Below are positions 1 through 9,194 of a stretch of DNA of 64,000 nt, in pieces (the first letter of the stretch is position 1; each line of letters starts with the position of its first letter). The stretch spans positions 62,001-126,000 of the forward strand of contig CAWFIT010000006.1 of NCBI GenBank assembly GCA_963815965.1, in the 5' to 3' direction. Origin of the DNA: DASVFB01 sp963815965. Its GTDB lineage: Bacteria > Actinomycetota > Thermoleophilia > Gaiellales > Gaiellaceae. Both the position numbers and the translations under genes were made by a program. Below the pieces are notes generated by a model. It made no database searches. It was not told the origin of the DNA and saw only the letters and a program-made list of their open reading frames with translations.

Positions 1-1668
<1,668 letters not shown>

Positions 1669-1688
1669 AGCTGAGCCAGTTTACCTAG

Positions 1689-1702
1689 CGAACGTGTGTT
1701 CG
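1689..1702. promoter_or_regulatory. SOS (LexA) box of uvrA
   Basis: CGAACGTGTGTTCG is a 14-bp palindrome that fits the Gram-positive/actinobacterial LexA box CGAACRNRYGTTCG at every position. It ends 6 bp upstream of the predicted -10 hexamer of uvrA, between -10 and -35, so bound LexA would block RNA polymerase. The match is seen in the sequence; DNA-damage induction of uvrA is inferred. Confidence 0.85.
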
Positions 1703-1819
1703 TGAAGGGCAGATTTCCCCCATCTGGGTCAGGCCGTCGGGCCCGAGACCGGCTTGACTGCAACGTGCCGACGACACGCCGGCGGCTGGCTGAGCCGCCC
1801 GCGCACGCCGACCCTTCTC

Positions 1820-2293
1820 ATGCTGCGGCTCCGACTAATCCTCGTCCTGTTCGCGCTCGTTCTCGCCGGGCTCGGAGCAACGACGACGCACGCGGCGACG
1901 AAGCGCCACCACCACCGCAACCATCATCATCACCACCACCACCACAGGCCCGGCGGGAAGCAGGTCGTGCGCTACGCGCGCAGGTTCCTCGGCATCCGCT
2001 ACAGCTGGGGCGGCATCTCTCCCCGCACGGGGTTCGACTGCTCCGGGCTCGTGTCATTTGTTTACCGCCACTTCGGGGTCTCGTTACCGCACTACACGGG
2101 CGGGCAGCTTTACACGGGCCGGCACGTTTCCCGCCGCAGGCTGCGCCCAGGCGATCTCCTCTTCTTCGGCCTCGGCCACGTCGGTCTCTACGTGGGCCAC
2201 GGCCGCTTTATTCACGCGCCGCACACAGGCGCGCGTGTGCGCATCGAGCGCCTACGCCGGTGGGATCTGACGGACGCGCGCCGCGTCGTCTAG
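1820..2293 (+). CDS. Secreted NlpC/P60 cysteine peptidase with histidine-rich linker
   Basis: Predicted cell-wall endopeptidase of the NlpC/P60 family, which cuts peptide bonds in peptidoglycan stems. An N-terminal hydrophobic signal segment (about residues 1-25 from the ATG at 1820) is followed by a run rich in His (about residues 29-41, one block of eight consecutive His) and then the catalytic domain: nucleophile Cys in FDCSG (near residue 77), His in GHVGLYVG and a third polar His in HAPHTG. At 157 residues it is a minimal single-domain form. The ATG at 1820 is chosen because it starts directly at the signal peptide; an upstream in-frame ATG at 1754 would add an unlikely basic leader. The His run may bind metal or the wall; that is a guess. 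Confidence 0.85.
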   Translation: MLRLRLILVLFALVLAGLGATTTHAATKRHHHRNHHHHHHHHRPGGKQVVRYARRFLGIRYSWGGISPRTGFDCSGLVSFVYRHFGVSLPHYTGGQLYTGRHVSRRRLRPGDLLFFGLGHVGLYVGHGRFIHAPHTGARVRIERLRRWDLTDARRVV

Positions 2294-2317
2294 CGCGACG
2301 CGCGCCCTCGAACGACG

Positions 2318-2773
2318 CTAGGCCTTGACCTTAACCTGGCCGCGGATCTCGCCTGCGGGGTTCTTTGTGGTGTGAACGTTCACGTACGTCTTGCCGGCCT
2401 CGAGTTGAGCGACGAGCTTCTCGCTGATCGTCGCGGTGCCGGTCAAGCCGGAGTGGCAGTTGCCTGCGCACAGCGGCACGATTACGTTGCCGGCGACACC
2501 CTTCTTGCCGAGGTGGATGTGCGCCGCCGTAGCCTTGCCGCTGAGATGCGAGTACGTCAGCTTCCACTTCAGCGTCGCGCTCTTGCCGTGCTCGACGTAG
2601 CTTCCCGAGAAGCCTCCCGTCGCGTTCAGAACCTTGACGGCCTGCTTTGGAATCTCCTGTTTCGCGTTGAGCGTTGCCGAGACCTTGTAGGTTTCTGCCG
2701 CGGCCCCTAGTCCCGCGGTAACGAGCGCTACTGCGGCCAGCCCTACAGTCACCCTGCCGATCCTTCCCAGCAT
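2318..2773 (-). CDS. Secreted CHRD-domain protein
   Basis: A 151-residue exported protein with one CHRD (chordin-like) domain, a beta-rich fold of unknown role in bacteria. The signal peptide is residues 1-26, ending near AAAET. The domain shows the family hallmarks: LNAKQEIP at its start, AHIHLG in the middle and TYVNVHTTKNPAGEIRGQV at its end. A strong ribosome site (GGGAGG, 4 nt before the ATG at 2771-2773) fixes the start. The gene converges on the NlpC/P60 gene with a 24-bp gap. Function and partners are unknown; export and family membership are the solid parts. Confidence 0.85.
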   Translation of the reverse strand: MLGRIGRVTVGLAAVALVTAGLGAAAETYKVSATLNAKQEIPKQAVKVLNATGGFSGSYVEHGKSATLKWKLTYSHLSGKATAAHIHLGKKGVAGNVIVPLCAGNCHSGLTGTATISEKLVAQLEAGKTYVNVHTTKNPAGEIRGQVKVKA

Positions 2774-2861
2774 TCGACCTCCCGCTTCACGCCTGCGCCC
2801 CTTCGCGCCGGCTGTACGGAGTAGTTCGCGTCGACGCTGCGTTCGGTTTGCCTGCTCGCTT

Positions 2862-3152
2862 CGCCCGAAATGCAAGCATTTCGGGCGAGATAGACCGCAC
2901 GCGCGCCTGCGGCGCGCGTGCTCTTTGAGCTGCTACTGGAGGGTGAATGCCTTCGTTCAGCGTTTGACGGCGGCGCGGCCAAGCCGCGCCTTCTACGACC
3001 GCTAATCGAGTTAAACCCTTGCCAGCAGCGCGGCTTGGCCGCGCTGCTCGCCGACCAAGATCGAAGCGAAAACCCTTCAATCGCAGCAGAGGCACGCGCG
3101 CGAAGCGCGCATGCGGTCTACCCCCGCGCGAAATGCGCAGCATTTCGCGCGG
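2862..3152. repeat. Nested palindrome cluster (REP/BIME-like)
   Basis: This non-coding stretch contains near-perfect hairpins: 2862-2887 (12-bp arms), 2897-2921 (11-bp arms), 2972-2990 (8-bp arms, loop CAA), 3024-3048 (11-bp arms), 3096-3110 (6-bp arms) and 3124-3152 (13-bp arms). They are arranged symmetrically about position ~3007. The outer left pair (GAAATGC..GCATTTC hairpin, then TAGACCGCA, then a CGCGCG hairpin) recurs on the opposite strand at the right end, and the two inner hairpins share GCGCGGCCAAGCCGCGC in opposite orientation. The arrangement resembles enterobacterial REP/BIME elements. No open reading frame is convincing here. Confidence 0.8.
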
Positions 3153-3158
3153 AAGCCG

Positions 3159-3401
3159 TCAGGCGGCCTTGCGCCAGCGGCCGAAGACGAGGCCGCCGAG
3201 GGCGACGCCCAGTCCGAACGTGCCGAGGGCGAACGAGCCGATCGCGACTGATTTCCGCCACGTCGACAGCCGTTGCCAACGCCCGAGCGCTTCCTGTTCC
3301 TCGGTCGTGAGCGGCTCACCGCGGCGTTGCTTGCGCACCGCGCCGCCTGCACGCAGGCCGAGGTACAGGTCGTCGAAGATTTCGGTGGATTCGTCGGTCA
3401 C
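3159..3401 (-). CDS. Small single-pass membrane protein, unknown function
   Basis: An 80-residue protein starting at a GTG (3399-3401). The soluble N-terminal half is acidic then basic; a glycine-rich transmembrane segment spans about residues 52-74, followed by a short basic tail (GRWRKAA), suggesting a cytoplasmic C-terminus. It is divergent from the metallophosphoesterase gene with 27 bp between starts, so the two probably share a promoter region. No family was recognised. Confidence 0.6.
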   Translation of the reverse strand: MTDESTEIFDDLYLGLRAGGAVRKQRRGEPLTTEEQEALGRWQRLSTWRKSVAIGSFALGTFGLGVALGGLVFGRWRKAA

Positions 3402-3428
3402 GATTCGAGTGTATAGCCTGCTTCGCCG

Positions 3429-4397
3429 GTGCTTACACGCATCCTGCACGTTTCGGATTTGCACATCGGCGCGCCTAAGGCCGCGACCGCAGAACTGACG
3501 CTGGGCCCACTGGTCGAGCGGTTTACACCGGAGCTCGTGATCGTAAGCGGCGACCTCTGCCATCGAGGCACAGCGGAGCAGCACGACACGGCCGCGAGCC
3601 TCCTGCGAGCGCTCGGGCCGCCGCTGCTGGTCGTGCCCGGCAACCACGACATCCCGTATACGTTCCCCGCCCGCTTCACCCGGACCTATGCGGAGTTCGA
3701 GCGACAGTGGGAGACGACCGAGCCCGTGTACAGCAGCGAGAGCATCGTCGCGGTCGGCCTCAACTCGGTGCGACCGTGGCGAAACCAGACGGGCGGCCTG
3801 AGCGACTCGCAACTGCTTCGAGCGGCGCAGATCCTGAGCTCAGTCGACGGCAAGCAGCTCCGCGTCGCGGTTCTCCACCACCATCTGATCGGCGCACCGT
3901 GGCGCTCGCGGAAAAGACCGGTTGCGCGTCGAAACCATGTGCTCGCGTCGCTCGTCGACGCGGGCGCGGAGCTGATCGTGGCCGGGCACATCCATCAGAG
4001 CACGGTCGCCGAACGCCGTGAGTTCGAGATCGCGACCGCCGGCGAGCGCGGGGTCACGGTGTCGATAGCGCCCGGCCTTGGGCAGCCGCGGCCGCACCGC
4101 CGCGGCGAGGCACGCGGCCTGCACGTGTACGAGTTCGACGAGACGCGCCTCCGCATCCACACGTACACGTGGCGCGACGTCGGCTGGGCGCTCACTGCGG
4201 AGCGTACGTTCGCGCGCGGCGTCGAGCCACTGTCCCTGGGGTCAGCGAGGCGCGCCGGTGAAGTCGCGGCCCTGCGCGAAGCGGCGGTAGAGGTAGAGCA
4301 GGAGAACCGCTCCGATGAACGCGCCGAGGAAGCCGATCGCGTGGCCGATCAGGAGCCCGAAGACGATGCCTCCTACGATCGCTCCGCCGACACCTAG
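3429..4397 (+). CDS. Calcineurin-like metallophosphoesterase
   Basis: Binuclear-metal phosphoesterase of the Icc/CpdA-like group. The family motifs are all present: DLHIG (D-x-H, residues 10-14), GDLCHRG (GD), GNHD (near residue 81), HHH (near 150) and GHIHQS (GH-x-H near 188). Typical substrates are cyclic nucleotides or other phosphodiesters; the sequence does not say which. It starts at GTG 3429. The recognisable domain ends near residue 265; the last ~57 residues are a very acidic tail encoded antisense to the small membrane protein gene at 4242-4499. That tail may be genuine, or a stop codon may have been lost to an indel. Confidence 0.85.
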   Translation: MLTRILHVSDLHIGAPKAATAELTLGPLVERFTPELVIVSGDLCHRGTAEQHDTAASLLRALGPPLLVVPGNHDIPYTFPARFTRTYAEFERQWETTEPVYSSESIVAVGLNSVRPWRNQTGGLSDSQLLRAAQILSSVDGKQLRVAVLHHHLIGAPWRSRKRPVARRNHVLASLVDAGAELIVAGHIHQSTVAERREFEIATAGERGVTVSIAPGLGQPRPHRRGEARGLHVYEFDETRLRIHTYTWRDVGWALTAERTFARGVEPLSLGSARRAGEVAALREAAVEVEQENRSDERAEEADRVADQEPEDDASYDRSADT

Positions 4398-4499
4398 CGC
4401 GATCGTCGCGTACCACGGCATCGGGTCGGGACCTGGAAGCGCCCAGCGCGCGAGCACACCGATGATGAAGCCGCCGACGATCAGTCCGATGACCCACAT
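4242..4499 (-). CDS. GlsB/YeaQ/YmgE-like small membrane protein
   Basis: An 85-residue protein made almost wholly of three hydrophobic helices rich in glycine (residues 3-22, 28-52, 54-72), typical of the GlsB/YeaQ/YmgE (transglycosylase-associated) family of stress-related membrane proteins. It starts at ATG 4497-4499, and its 3' half lies antisense to the end of the phosphoesterase gene. The Gly-zipper spacing and length fit the family well; the biochemical role is unknown. Confidence 0.7.
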   Translation of the reverse strand: MWVIGLIVGGFIIGVLARWALPGPDPMPWYATIALGVGGAIVGGIVFGLLIGHAIGFLGAFIGAVLLLYLYRRFAQGRDFTGAPR

Positions 4500-4694
4500 C
4501 TGACGCACCCTATGCGACCGCTCCGAGCCTGTCGTCCGGCTGATCATCGTAGGCGCCCTCGTCGGCGCGCTCGGGCGCTTGTTCCACCCCCGATGCATGC
4601 GTTCTCCTTTCGGCTATCGAGAGAGAACCGCGGGTAGGCAGCGTCGGTTGCGGACATCTTGCGGGACCGCAGCCCGCCACGCGACGATACTCGC

Positions 4695-4829
4695 GTGGAG
4701 CCGCCGATCGACCACAGCGACGTCACAACTATCATGGGGTTGCTCGTGGACATCGGCGACGACGTCACCGAGATCCGCCGAATATTGGAGGACGATGGCG
4801 AAGAAGAAGCCGAAGAGACGGACGCCTGA
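4695..4829 (+). CDS. Small acidic protein (44 aa)
   Basis: GTG-started open frame of 44 residues with a helical, amphipathic middle (TTIMGLLVDIGDDVTEIRRI) and a Glu-rich tail, resembling small acidic coiled-coil proteins often left unannotated in actinobacteria. A -10-like GATACT lies about 6 nt upstream (4686-4691). It overlaps the next frame by 35 nt. Not recognised as a named family. Confidence 0.45.
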   Translation: MEPPIDHSDVTTIMGLLVDIGDDVTEIRRILEDDGEEEAEETDA

Positions 4830-4929
4830 AGAGCAGGCCGCCTACGACAGGCGGACCGAGGAAGCGTGGAAGCGGATCGCCGAGCGCGAGGCGATCGACC
4901 GAGCCGAAGCCGCGCGTAAGAGCGCTTAA
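4795..4929 (+). CDS. Small highly charged protein (44 aa)
   Basis: ATG-started frame of 44 residues beginning [14 protein letters not shown], nearly all Lys, Arg, Glu and Ala and predicted to be one helix. It starts inside the previous small gene in another frame, with GGAGGA 4 nt before the ATG as ribosome site, and its TAA overlaps the uvrB stop. The good ribosome site supports translation; function unknown. Confidence 0.45.
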   Translation: MAKKKPKRRTPEEQAAYDRRTEEAWKRIAEREAIDRAEAARKSA

Positions 4930-6926
4930 ACCGCAGCCAGCGCGACGAGCTCCCGCCGGAGCTCCTTGATCTCGTCCCTCAGCTTCGCCGCGTACTCGAA
5001 GCGCAGCTCCTCAGCCGCGGCGAACATCTCCTCCTCGAGCTCGATCACGAGCTTCTCGAGCTCCTCACGCGACATCCCTTCGACCTTCGCCGCGCCGCGC
5101 CGCCGCTTCGAGGGGACGTGCGGCTGCTCGAGCATGAGGAACTCCGCAATGTCGGAGACGCCCTTGACGATCGACTCCGGGGTGATCCCGTGCTCCTCGT
5201 TGTACGCGATCTGCTTCACGCGCCGGCGGTTCGTCTCGTCGAGCGCGCCCTTGATCGCCTCCGTCAGCTTGTCGGCGTACATGATCACCTTGCCGTTCAG
5301 GTTCCGCGCCGCGCGGCCGATCGTCTGGATCAGCGCCGTCTTCCCACGGAGGAAGCCTTCCTTGTCGGCGTCGAGGATCGCGACCAACGACACCTCGGGC
5401 AAGTCCAGCCCCTCGCGCAGCAGGTTCACGCCGACGAGGACGTCGTACTCGCCGAGCCTCAACTCGCGGATGATCTGAATCCGCTCGAGCGTGTCGATCT
5501 CCGAGTGGAGGTAGCGCGCCTTCACGCCCGACTCGAGCAAGTAGTCCGTGAGGTCCTCCGCCATCTTCTTCGTCAGCGTCGTGACGAGGACGCGCTCGCC
5601 CACCTCTTCGCGGCGGCGGATCTCGTTCAGCAGGTCGTCGATCTGGTTGCGCGTCTCGCGAAGCTCGACCTCCGGGTCGATGAGGAACGTCGGGCGGATC
5701 AGCTGTTCGCTGATTACCGTCGAGTGCCGCAGCTCGAAAGATCCGGGCGTGGCCGAGACGAACGCGAGCTGCGGGACCTTCCTCAGAAACTCGTCGAAGC
5801 GCAGCGGCCGGTTGTCGAGCGCCGACGGCAGCCGGAATCCGTAGTCGACGAGCGTCTGCTTGCGCGAGCGGTCGCCCTCGTACATCCCGCCGACCTGCGG
5901 GACTGTCTGGTGCGACTCGTCCACGAAGACGAGGAAGTCGTTCGGGAAGTAGTCGAGCAGCGTGAACGGATGCGTCCCCGGCGCGCGCCCTTCGAGGATC
6001 CGCGAGTAGTTCTCGATGCCGTTGCAGAAGCCGAGCTCCTTGAGCATCTCGAGGTCGTACTCCGTGCGCTGCCGCAATCGGTGCGCCTCGAGCATCTTGT
6101 TCTCGGACTCGAGCTCCCGCAGCCGCTGCTCCAGCTCGTGCCTTATCTCGTCGACGGCGCGTTCGACCGTGGGCTGCGACGTCACGTACTCGGTCGCCGG
6201 CCAGATCGCAAGATTGTCCAGCTTCGCGTAGACCTCGCCGCTGAGCGGATCGAAGTGCGTGATCTGCTCCACCTCGTCGCCGAAGAACGAGACGCGGTAC
6301 GCCGTCTCCTGGTTCGCGGGCTGGATCTCGACGACGTCTCCCTTGACGCGGAAGCGTCCGCGGCCGAGCACGGTGTCGTTGCGCACATACTGCGAGTCGA
6401 TCAGCTTGCGCAGGAACAGGTCCCGGTCGTGCTCCTCGTTGACCTCGAGCCAGATCATCCGGTCGCGCCACTCCTCCGGCGAGCCCAGCCCGTAAATGCA
6501 CGAAACCGACGCGACGACGATCACGTCGCGCCGCGTGAAGAGCGACGACGTCGCGTTGAGCCGCAGCCTCGCGATGTCGTCGTTTTGCGAGGAGTCCTTC
6601 TCGATGTAGAGATCAGCCTGCGGGACGTACGCCTCGGGCTGGTAGTAGTCGTAGTAGGAGACGAAGTACTCGACGGCGTTGCTCGGGAAGAACTCCCGGA
6701 ACTCGTTGCAGAGCTGGGCGGCGAGCGTCTTGTTGTGGGCGATCACGAGCGTCGGCTTCTGCACCTGCTCGACGATCCACGCCATCGTCGCGGTCTTGCC
6801 GGTGCCGGTCGCACCGAGCAGCGTCTGGTAGCGCTCGCCGGCCAGGATCGAGCGCGAGAGCTCCTCGATCGCCGTCGGTTGGTCGCCTGTGGGCCGGTAA
6901 TCGGACGATGTCGCGAACTTGGGCAT
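4926..6926 (-). CDS. uvrB: UvrABC excinuclease subunit B
   Basis: Damage-verifying helicase-like subunit of excision repair (666 residues, normal length). Walker A GATGTGKT near residue 40, the damage-clamping beta-hairpin region [12 protein letters not shown] near 92, DESHQT near 338, helicase motif VI region [10 protein letters not shown] near 535, and a C-terminal UVR domain (residues ~625-660) that binds UvrC. The ATG at 6924-6926 follows a -10-like TACGCT by 9 nt, so the transcript is probably leaderless. uvrA is 3 kb away on the same strand; uvrC is not in the window. Confidence 0.98.
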   Translation of the reverse strand: MPKFATSSDYRPTGDQPTAIEELSRSILAGERYQTLLGATGTGKTATMAWIVEQVQKPTLVIAHNKTLAAQLCNEFREFFPSNAVEYFVSYYDYYQPEAYVPQADLYIEKDSSQNDDIARLRLNATSSLFTRRDVIVVASVSCIYGLGSPEEWRDRMIWLEVNEEHDRDLFLRKLIDSQYVRNDTVLGRGRFRVKGDVVEIQPANQETAYRVSFFGDEVEQITHFDPLSGEVYAKLDNLAIWPATEYVTSQPTVERAVDEIRHELEQRLRELESENKMLEAHRLRQRTEYDLEMLKELGFCNGIENYSRILEGRAPGTHPFTLLDYFPNDFLVFVDESHQTVPQVGGMYEGDRSRKQTLVDYGFRLPSALDNRPLRFDEFLRKVPQLAFVSATPGSFELRHSTVISEQLIRPTFLIDPEVELRETRNQIDDLLNEIRRREEVGERVLVTTLTKKMAEDLTDYLLESGVKARYLHSEIDTLERIQIIRELRLGEYDVLVGVNLLREGLDLPEVSLVAILDADKEGFLRGKTALIQTIGRAARNLNGKVIMYADKLTEAIKGALDETNRRRVKQIAYNEEHGITPESIVKGVSDIAEFLMLEQPHVPSKRRRGAAKVEGMSREELEKLVIELEEEMFAAAEELRFEYAAKLRDEIKELRRELVALAAV

Positions 6927-6929
6927 CGC

Positions 6930-6943
6930 CGAACAAGCGTAGC
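6930..6943. promoter_or_regulatory. Possible degenerate SOS box of uvrB
   Basis: CGAACAAGCGTAGC matches the SOS consensus CGAACRNRYGTTCG at 11 of 14 positions, with an intact left half-site, and overlaps the predicted uvrB -10 hexamer (6936-6941). It is weaker than the perfect box at uvrA; its position is the main support. Confidence 0.45.
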
Positions 6944-6950
6944 CCGCGCG

Positions 6951-8087
6951 CTAGAGGCGACTGAGGAACGCGAGCAGTCTCGGCCACAACGCGGCCCGTG
7001 CGCGGGCGTCAGCCTCCGGCGTGCCGCCGAAGTCGTAGTAGCCCTGGTGCGCCCCGCCTTTCGTCGCCACACGGATGTTCGGAACGGGGAAGCCGACGCC
7101 GTGACCGCCGGCGGGATAGACGAGTGCGGTCACATCGCTGCGGCCGTGCTCGTGCAGGCGCCTCGCGATGTTGTCGACGTAGATGCTCGACGGCCAGACC
7201 CCGTCGCGACCGCCACCAACGGCGACCACGGGGCCGTTGATCCGCTCAACGGGAATCTCGGTGAACGGCAAGTCACGCCCACCCAGCGTCCAATCGGGCT
7301 TCGCCGTCGTCGAGTTCACGACGGAGCTCGGTACCAAGGCGATCACGCCGTGCACGAGCTTCGGGTAGACCGAGCCAAGGATGAGCGAAGCCTCTCCGCC
7401 GCGGGACGTGCCCATGACCACGACCTTGTCGGAATCGACTCCCGGCTGCCTCCCGAGCCAGCGCAAGGCGCGTGCGAAGTACTCGAGGCGAATTCCGCTG
7501 AGCGACGGCGGTAGACCCGGGAGACCGAAGTACGCAAGGGCGAGCGTCGGATAGCCGTGCGAGGCGAGCACCCTGCACACGAAACCCCCGTGGAGCCCGC
7601 CCTCCGAACCGCCGAGCGCGAGAACGGCCGGCCCCCGCCTGACCGGGCTCGAGCAGAAGGTGCCGATGAACCCAGGCCCTGCGAGAGTTTGCGCGCGCAC
7701 CCGAACGTCCGGATCGAACAGGCGCCGAGTCACGGTGGTCGTCGCGACCGTTCGTCCGTCCTTGCCGAGCGCCAGCGCGATCCTTTCGAGATCCGGAGCA
7801 AGGAACGTGGCAAGGTCGGGGTCGCCTCGAAAACGCGGCGGCAGAACCGACGCGAGGAGCGGCGTCGCGTCGCCTTGCCGGAAGGGCAGGCGACTCGTCC
7901 ATGTCGTGCCGTTCGCGCTCGTGATCGTCAGGGTCAGGGTCGCGGGACCGTGCAGACCGTCCGCGTGAACGCGCAAAGGCGCGTCGACGAGTCCCTCGCG
8001 TGGGACGGCCGTCATGCGCACGTCACCCGAGCCGCCGCATCCGGCGAGGAACGCGACCGCCGCGAGGAGGACGAGCCGGCGAGACAC
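6951..8087 (-). CDS. BAAT-like acyl-CoA thioesterase/alpha-beta hydrolase lipoprotein
   Basis: A 378-residue exported hydrolase. The N-terminus (from GTG 8085-8087) is a lipoprotein signal with lipobox LAGC. A beta-sandwich region (about residues 30-140) of the acyl-CoA thioesterase/BAAT N-terminal type is followed by an alpha/beta hydrolase with nucleophile elbow GTSRGGE (near residue 225), Asp in GGRDGVWPS and His in GGHGVGFP. The BAAT family acts on acyl-CoA or acyl-amino-acid esters; an extracellular member must have another ester or amide substrate, unknown here. It is divergent from the GH3 gene (30 bp apart). Confidence 0.75.
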   Translation of the reverse strand: MSRRLVLLAAVAFLAGCGGSGDVRMTAVPREGLVDAPLRVHADGLHGPATLTLTITSANGTTWTSRLPFRQGDATPLLASVLPPRFRGDPDLATFLAPDLERIALALGKDGRTVATTTVTRRLFDPDVRVRAQTLAGPGFIGTFCSSPVRRGPAVLALGGSEGGLHGGFVCRVLASHGYPTLALAYFGLPGLPPSLSGIRLEYFARALRWLGRQPGVDSDKVVVMGTSRGGEASLILGSVYPKLVHGVIALVPSSVVNSTTAKPDWTLGGRDLPFTEIPVERINGPVVAVGGGRDGVWPSSIYVDNIARRLHEHGRSDVTALVYPAGGHGVGFPVPNIRVATKGGAHQGYYDFGGTPEADARARAALWPRLLAFLSRL

Positions 8088-8117
8088 TGTTCGGTGATTA
8101 TCGGCCAGACTCGACGG

Positions 8118-9194
8118 ATGCGGCGCGCGGCTTCTCGGATCGCAATGGCGACGACGATCGCGGCACTCGCCTGCGGCTGCGCCTCGGCGTCGACGACTCC
8201 TGCAGCGCGGAAGGCGCCCGCGCCGGTGCCGCTCGCGCGGATTGTCGGTCAACTGATGCTGGTGCGGATGCAAGGACAAGCGCCGAGCTCGGCCTTTCGT
8301 GCACGCATCCGCAGAGGAGAGATCGGCGGCGTCGTGCTCTTCACCGACAACTACGGACCGGCCGGGCCTGCGGCGCTGGTCGCGCAGTTGCAGCGAATCG
8401 CGCTCGGCGCGGGGCAGCCGCGGCTCCTGATCGCGATCGACCAGGAAGGCGGCGCCATCCGCCGGCTCCCCGGAGCGCCGATGCTGACGCCCGCCCAGAT
8501 GACGAACGCGCGGATCGCAGGGGAGCAAGGCCTCGCGACCGCGCAAAACCTGAAACGCAATGGCATCGGCGTCGACCTCGCGCCCGTGCTCGACGTCGGC
8601 CGCGGCGGCTTCATCACCAAGCGGACGTTCGGATCGACGCCTCTGCAGGTCGCCAACCGCGGTAGCGCGTTCGCGCGCGGACTCTCCTCGGGCGGCGTGA
8701 TCGCGACCGGGAAGCACTTTCCGGGTTTGGGCTACGCCGAGACGAACACCGACAACGCGCCGACGATCATTCGCGCCACTCGACCCCAGTTGCTCGCCGA
8801 CCTGCTCCCGTACGGACGAACGATCGCCCAGGGCTTGAAGATCGTGCTCGTCGGTACCGCGGTTTACCCCGCACTCGGGGACCGCCTCCCTGCCGCCTGC
8901 TCGCCGCGAATCGTGACGAGCGTGCTGCGGCATGACCTCGGGTTCGACGGCCTCGTGATCACGGACGATCTCAACACCTCGGGCGTGACGCACTTCCTTT
9001 CGACGCCGGACGCGGCCGTGCACGCCGTCGCTGCGGGCGTCGACATGGTGCTCACGGCAGGTTTGCCCAAGGAAGCCGACCGAAACTCGACGGCCGTGTA
9101 CCGCGCGCTCGTCGACGCGGCCAAGAACAAGACCCTGTCGCGCCGGCGCGTTACAGAGGCGTACGCCCACGTGCTCGCGCTCAAGCGCGGCTAG
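8118..9194 (+). CDS. Glycoside hydrolase family 3 (NagZ-like) secreted protein
   Basis: A 358-residue GH3 enzyme related to beta-N-acetylhexosaminidases, with an exported N-terminus (basic start, hydrophobic core, possible lipobox ALACG, then an Ala/Pro linker). IDQEGGAIRRL (near 108) and KHFPGLG (near 198) are family signatures, and ITDDLNTSGV carries the likely nucleophile Asp. The His of the NagZ catalytic His-Asp dyad (KHFPGHG...DSH) is not conserved here (KHFPGLG...NTDNAP), so the acid/base mechanism or substrate may differ. The start is ATG 8118. Its TAG overlaps the stop of the opposing MFS gene. Confidence 0.8.
   Translation: MRRAASRIAMATTIAALACGCASASTTPAARKAPAPVPLARIVGQLMLVRMQGQAPSSAFRARIRRGEIGGVVLFTDNYGPAGPAALVAQLQRIALGAGQPRLLIAIDQEGGAIRRLPGAPMLTPAQMTNARIAGEQGLATAQNLKRNGIGVDLAPVLDVGRGGFITKRTFGSTPLQVANRGSAFARGLSSGGVIATGKHFPGLGYAETNTDNAPTIIRATRPQLLADLLPYGRTIAQGLKIVLVGTAVYPALGDRLPAACSPRIVTSVLRHDLGFDGLVITDDLNTSGVTHFLSTPDAAVHAVAAGVDMVLTAGLPKEADRNSTAVYRALVDAAKNKTLSRRRVTEAYAHVLALKRG

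Noticed and set aside
2862..3152. CRISPR array.
   Set aside because: Repeats are palindromes in opposite orientations with unequal spacing; there are no direct repeats with unique spacers and no cas genes.
5118..7514. Long plus-strand open frame antisense to uvrB and the thioesterase.
   Set aside because: Arg/Leu/Val-rich composition typical of mirror frames; both genes on the minus strand show full sets of motifs.
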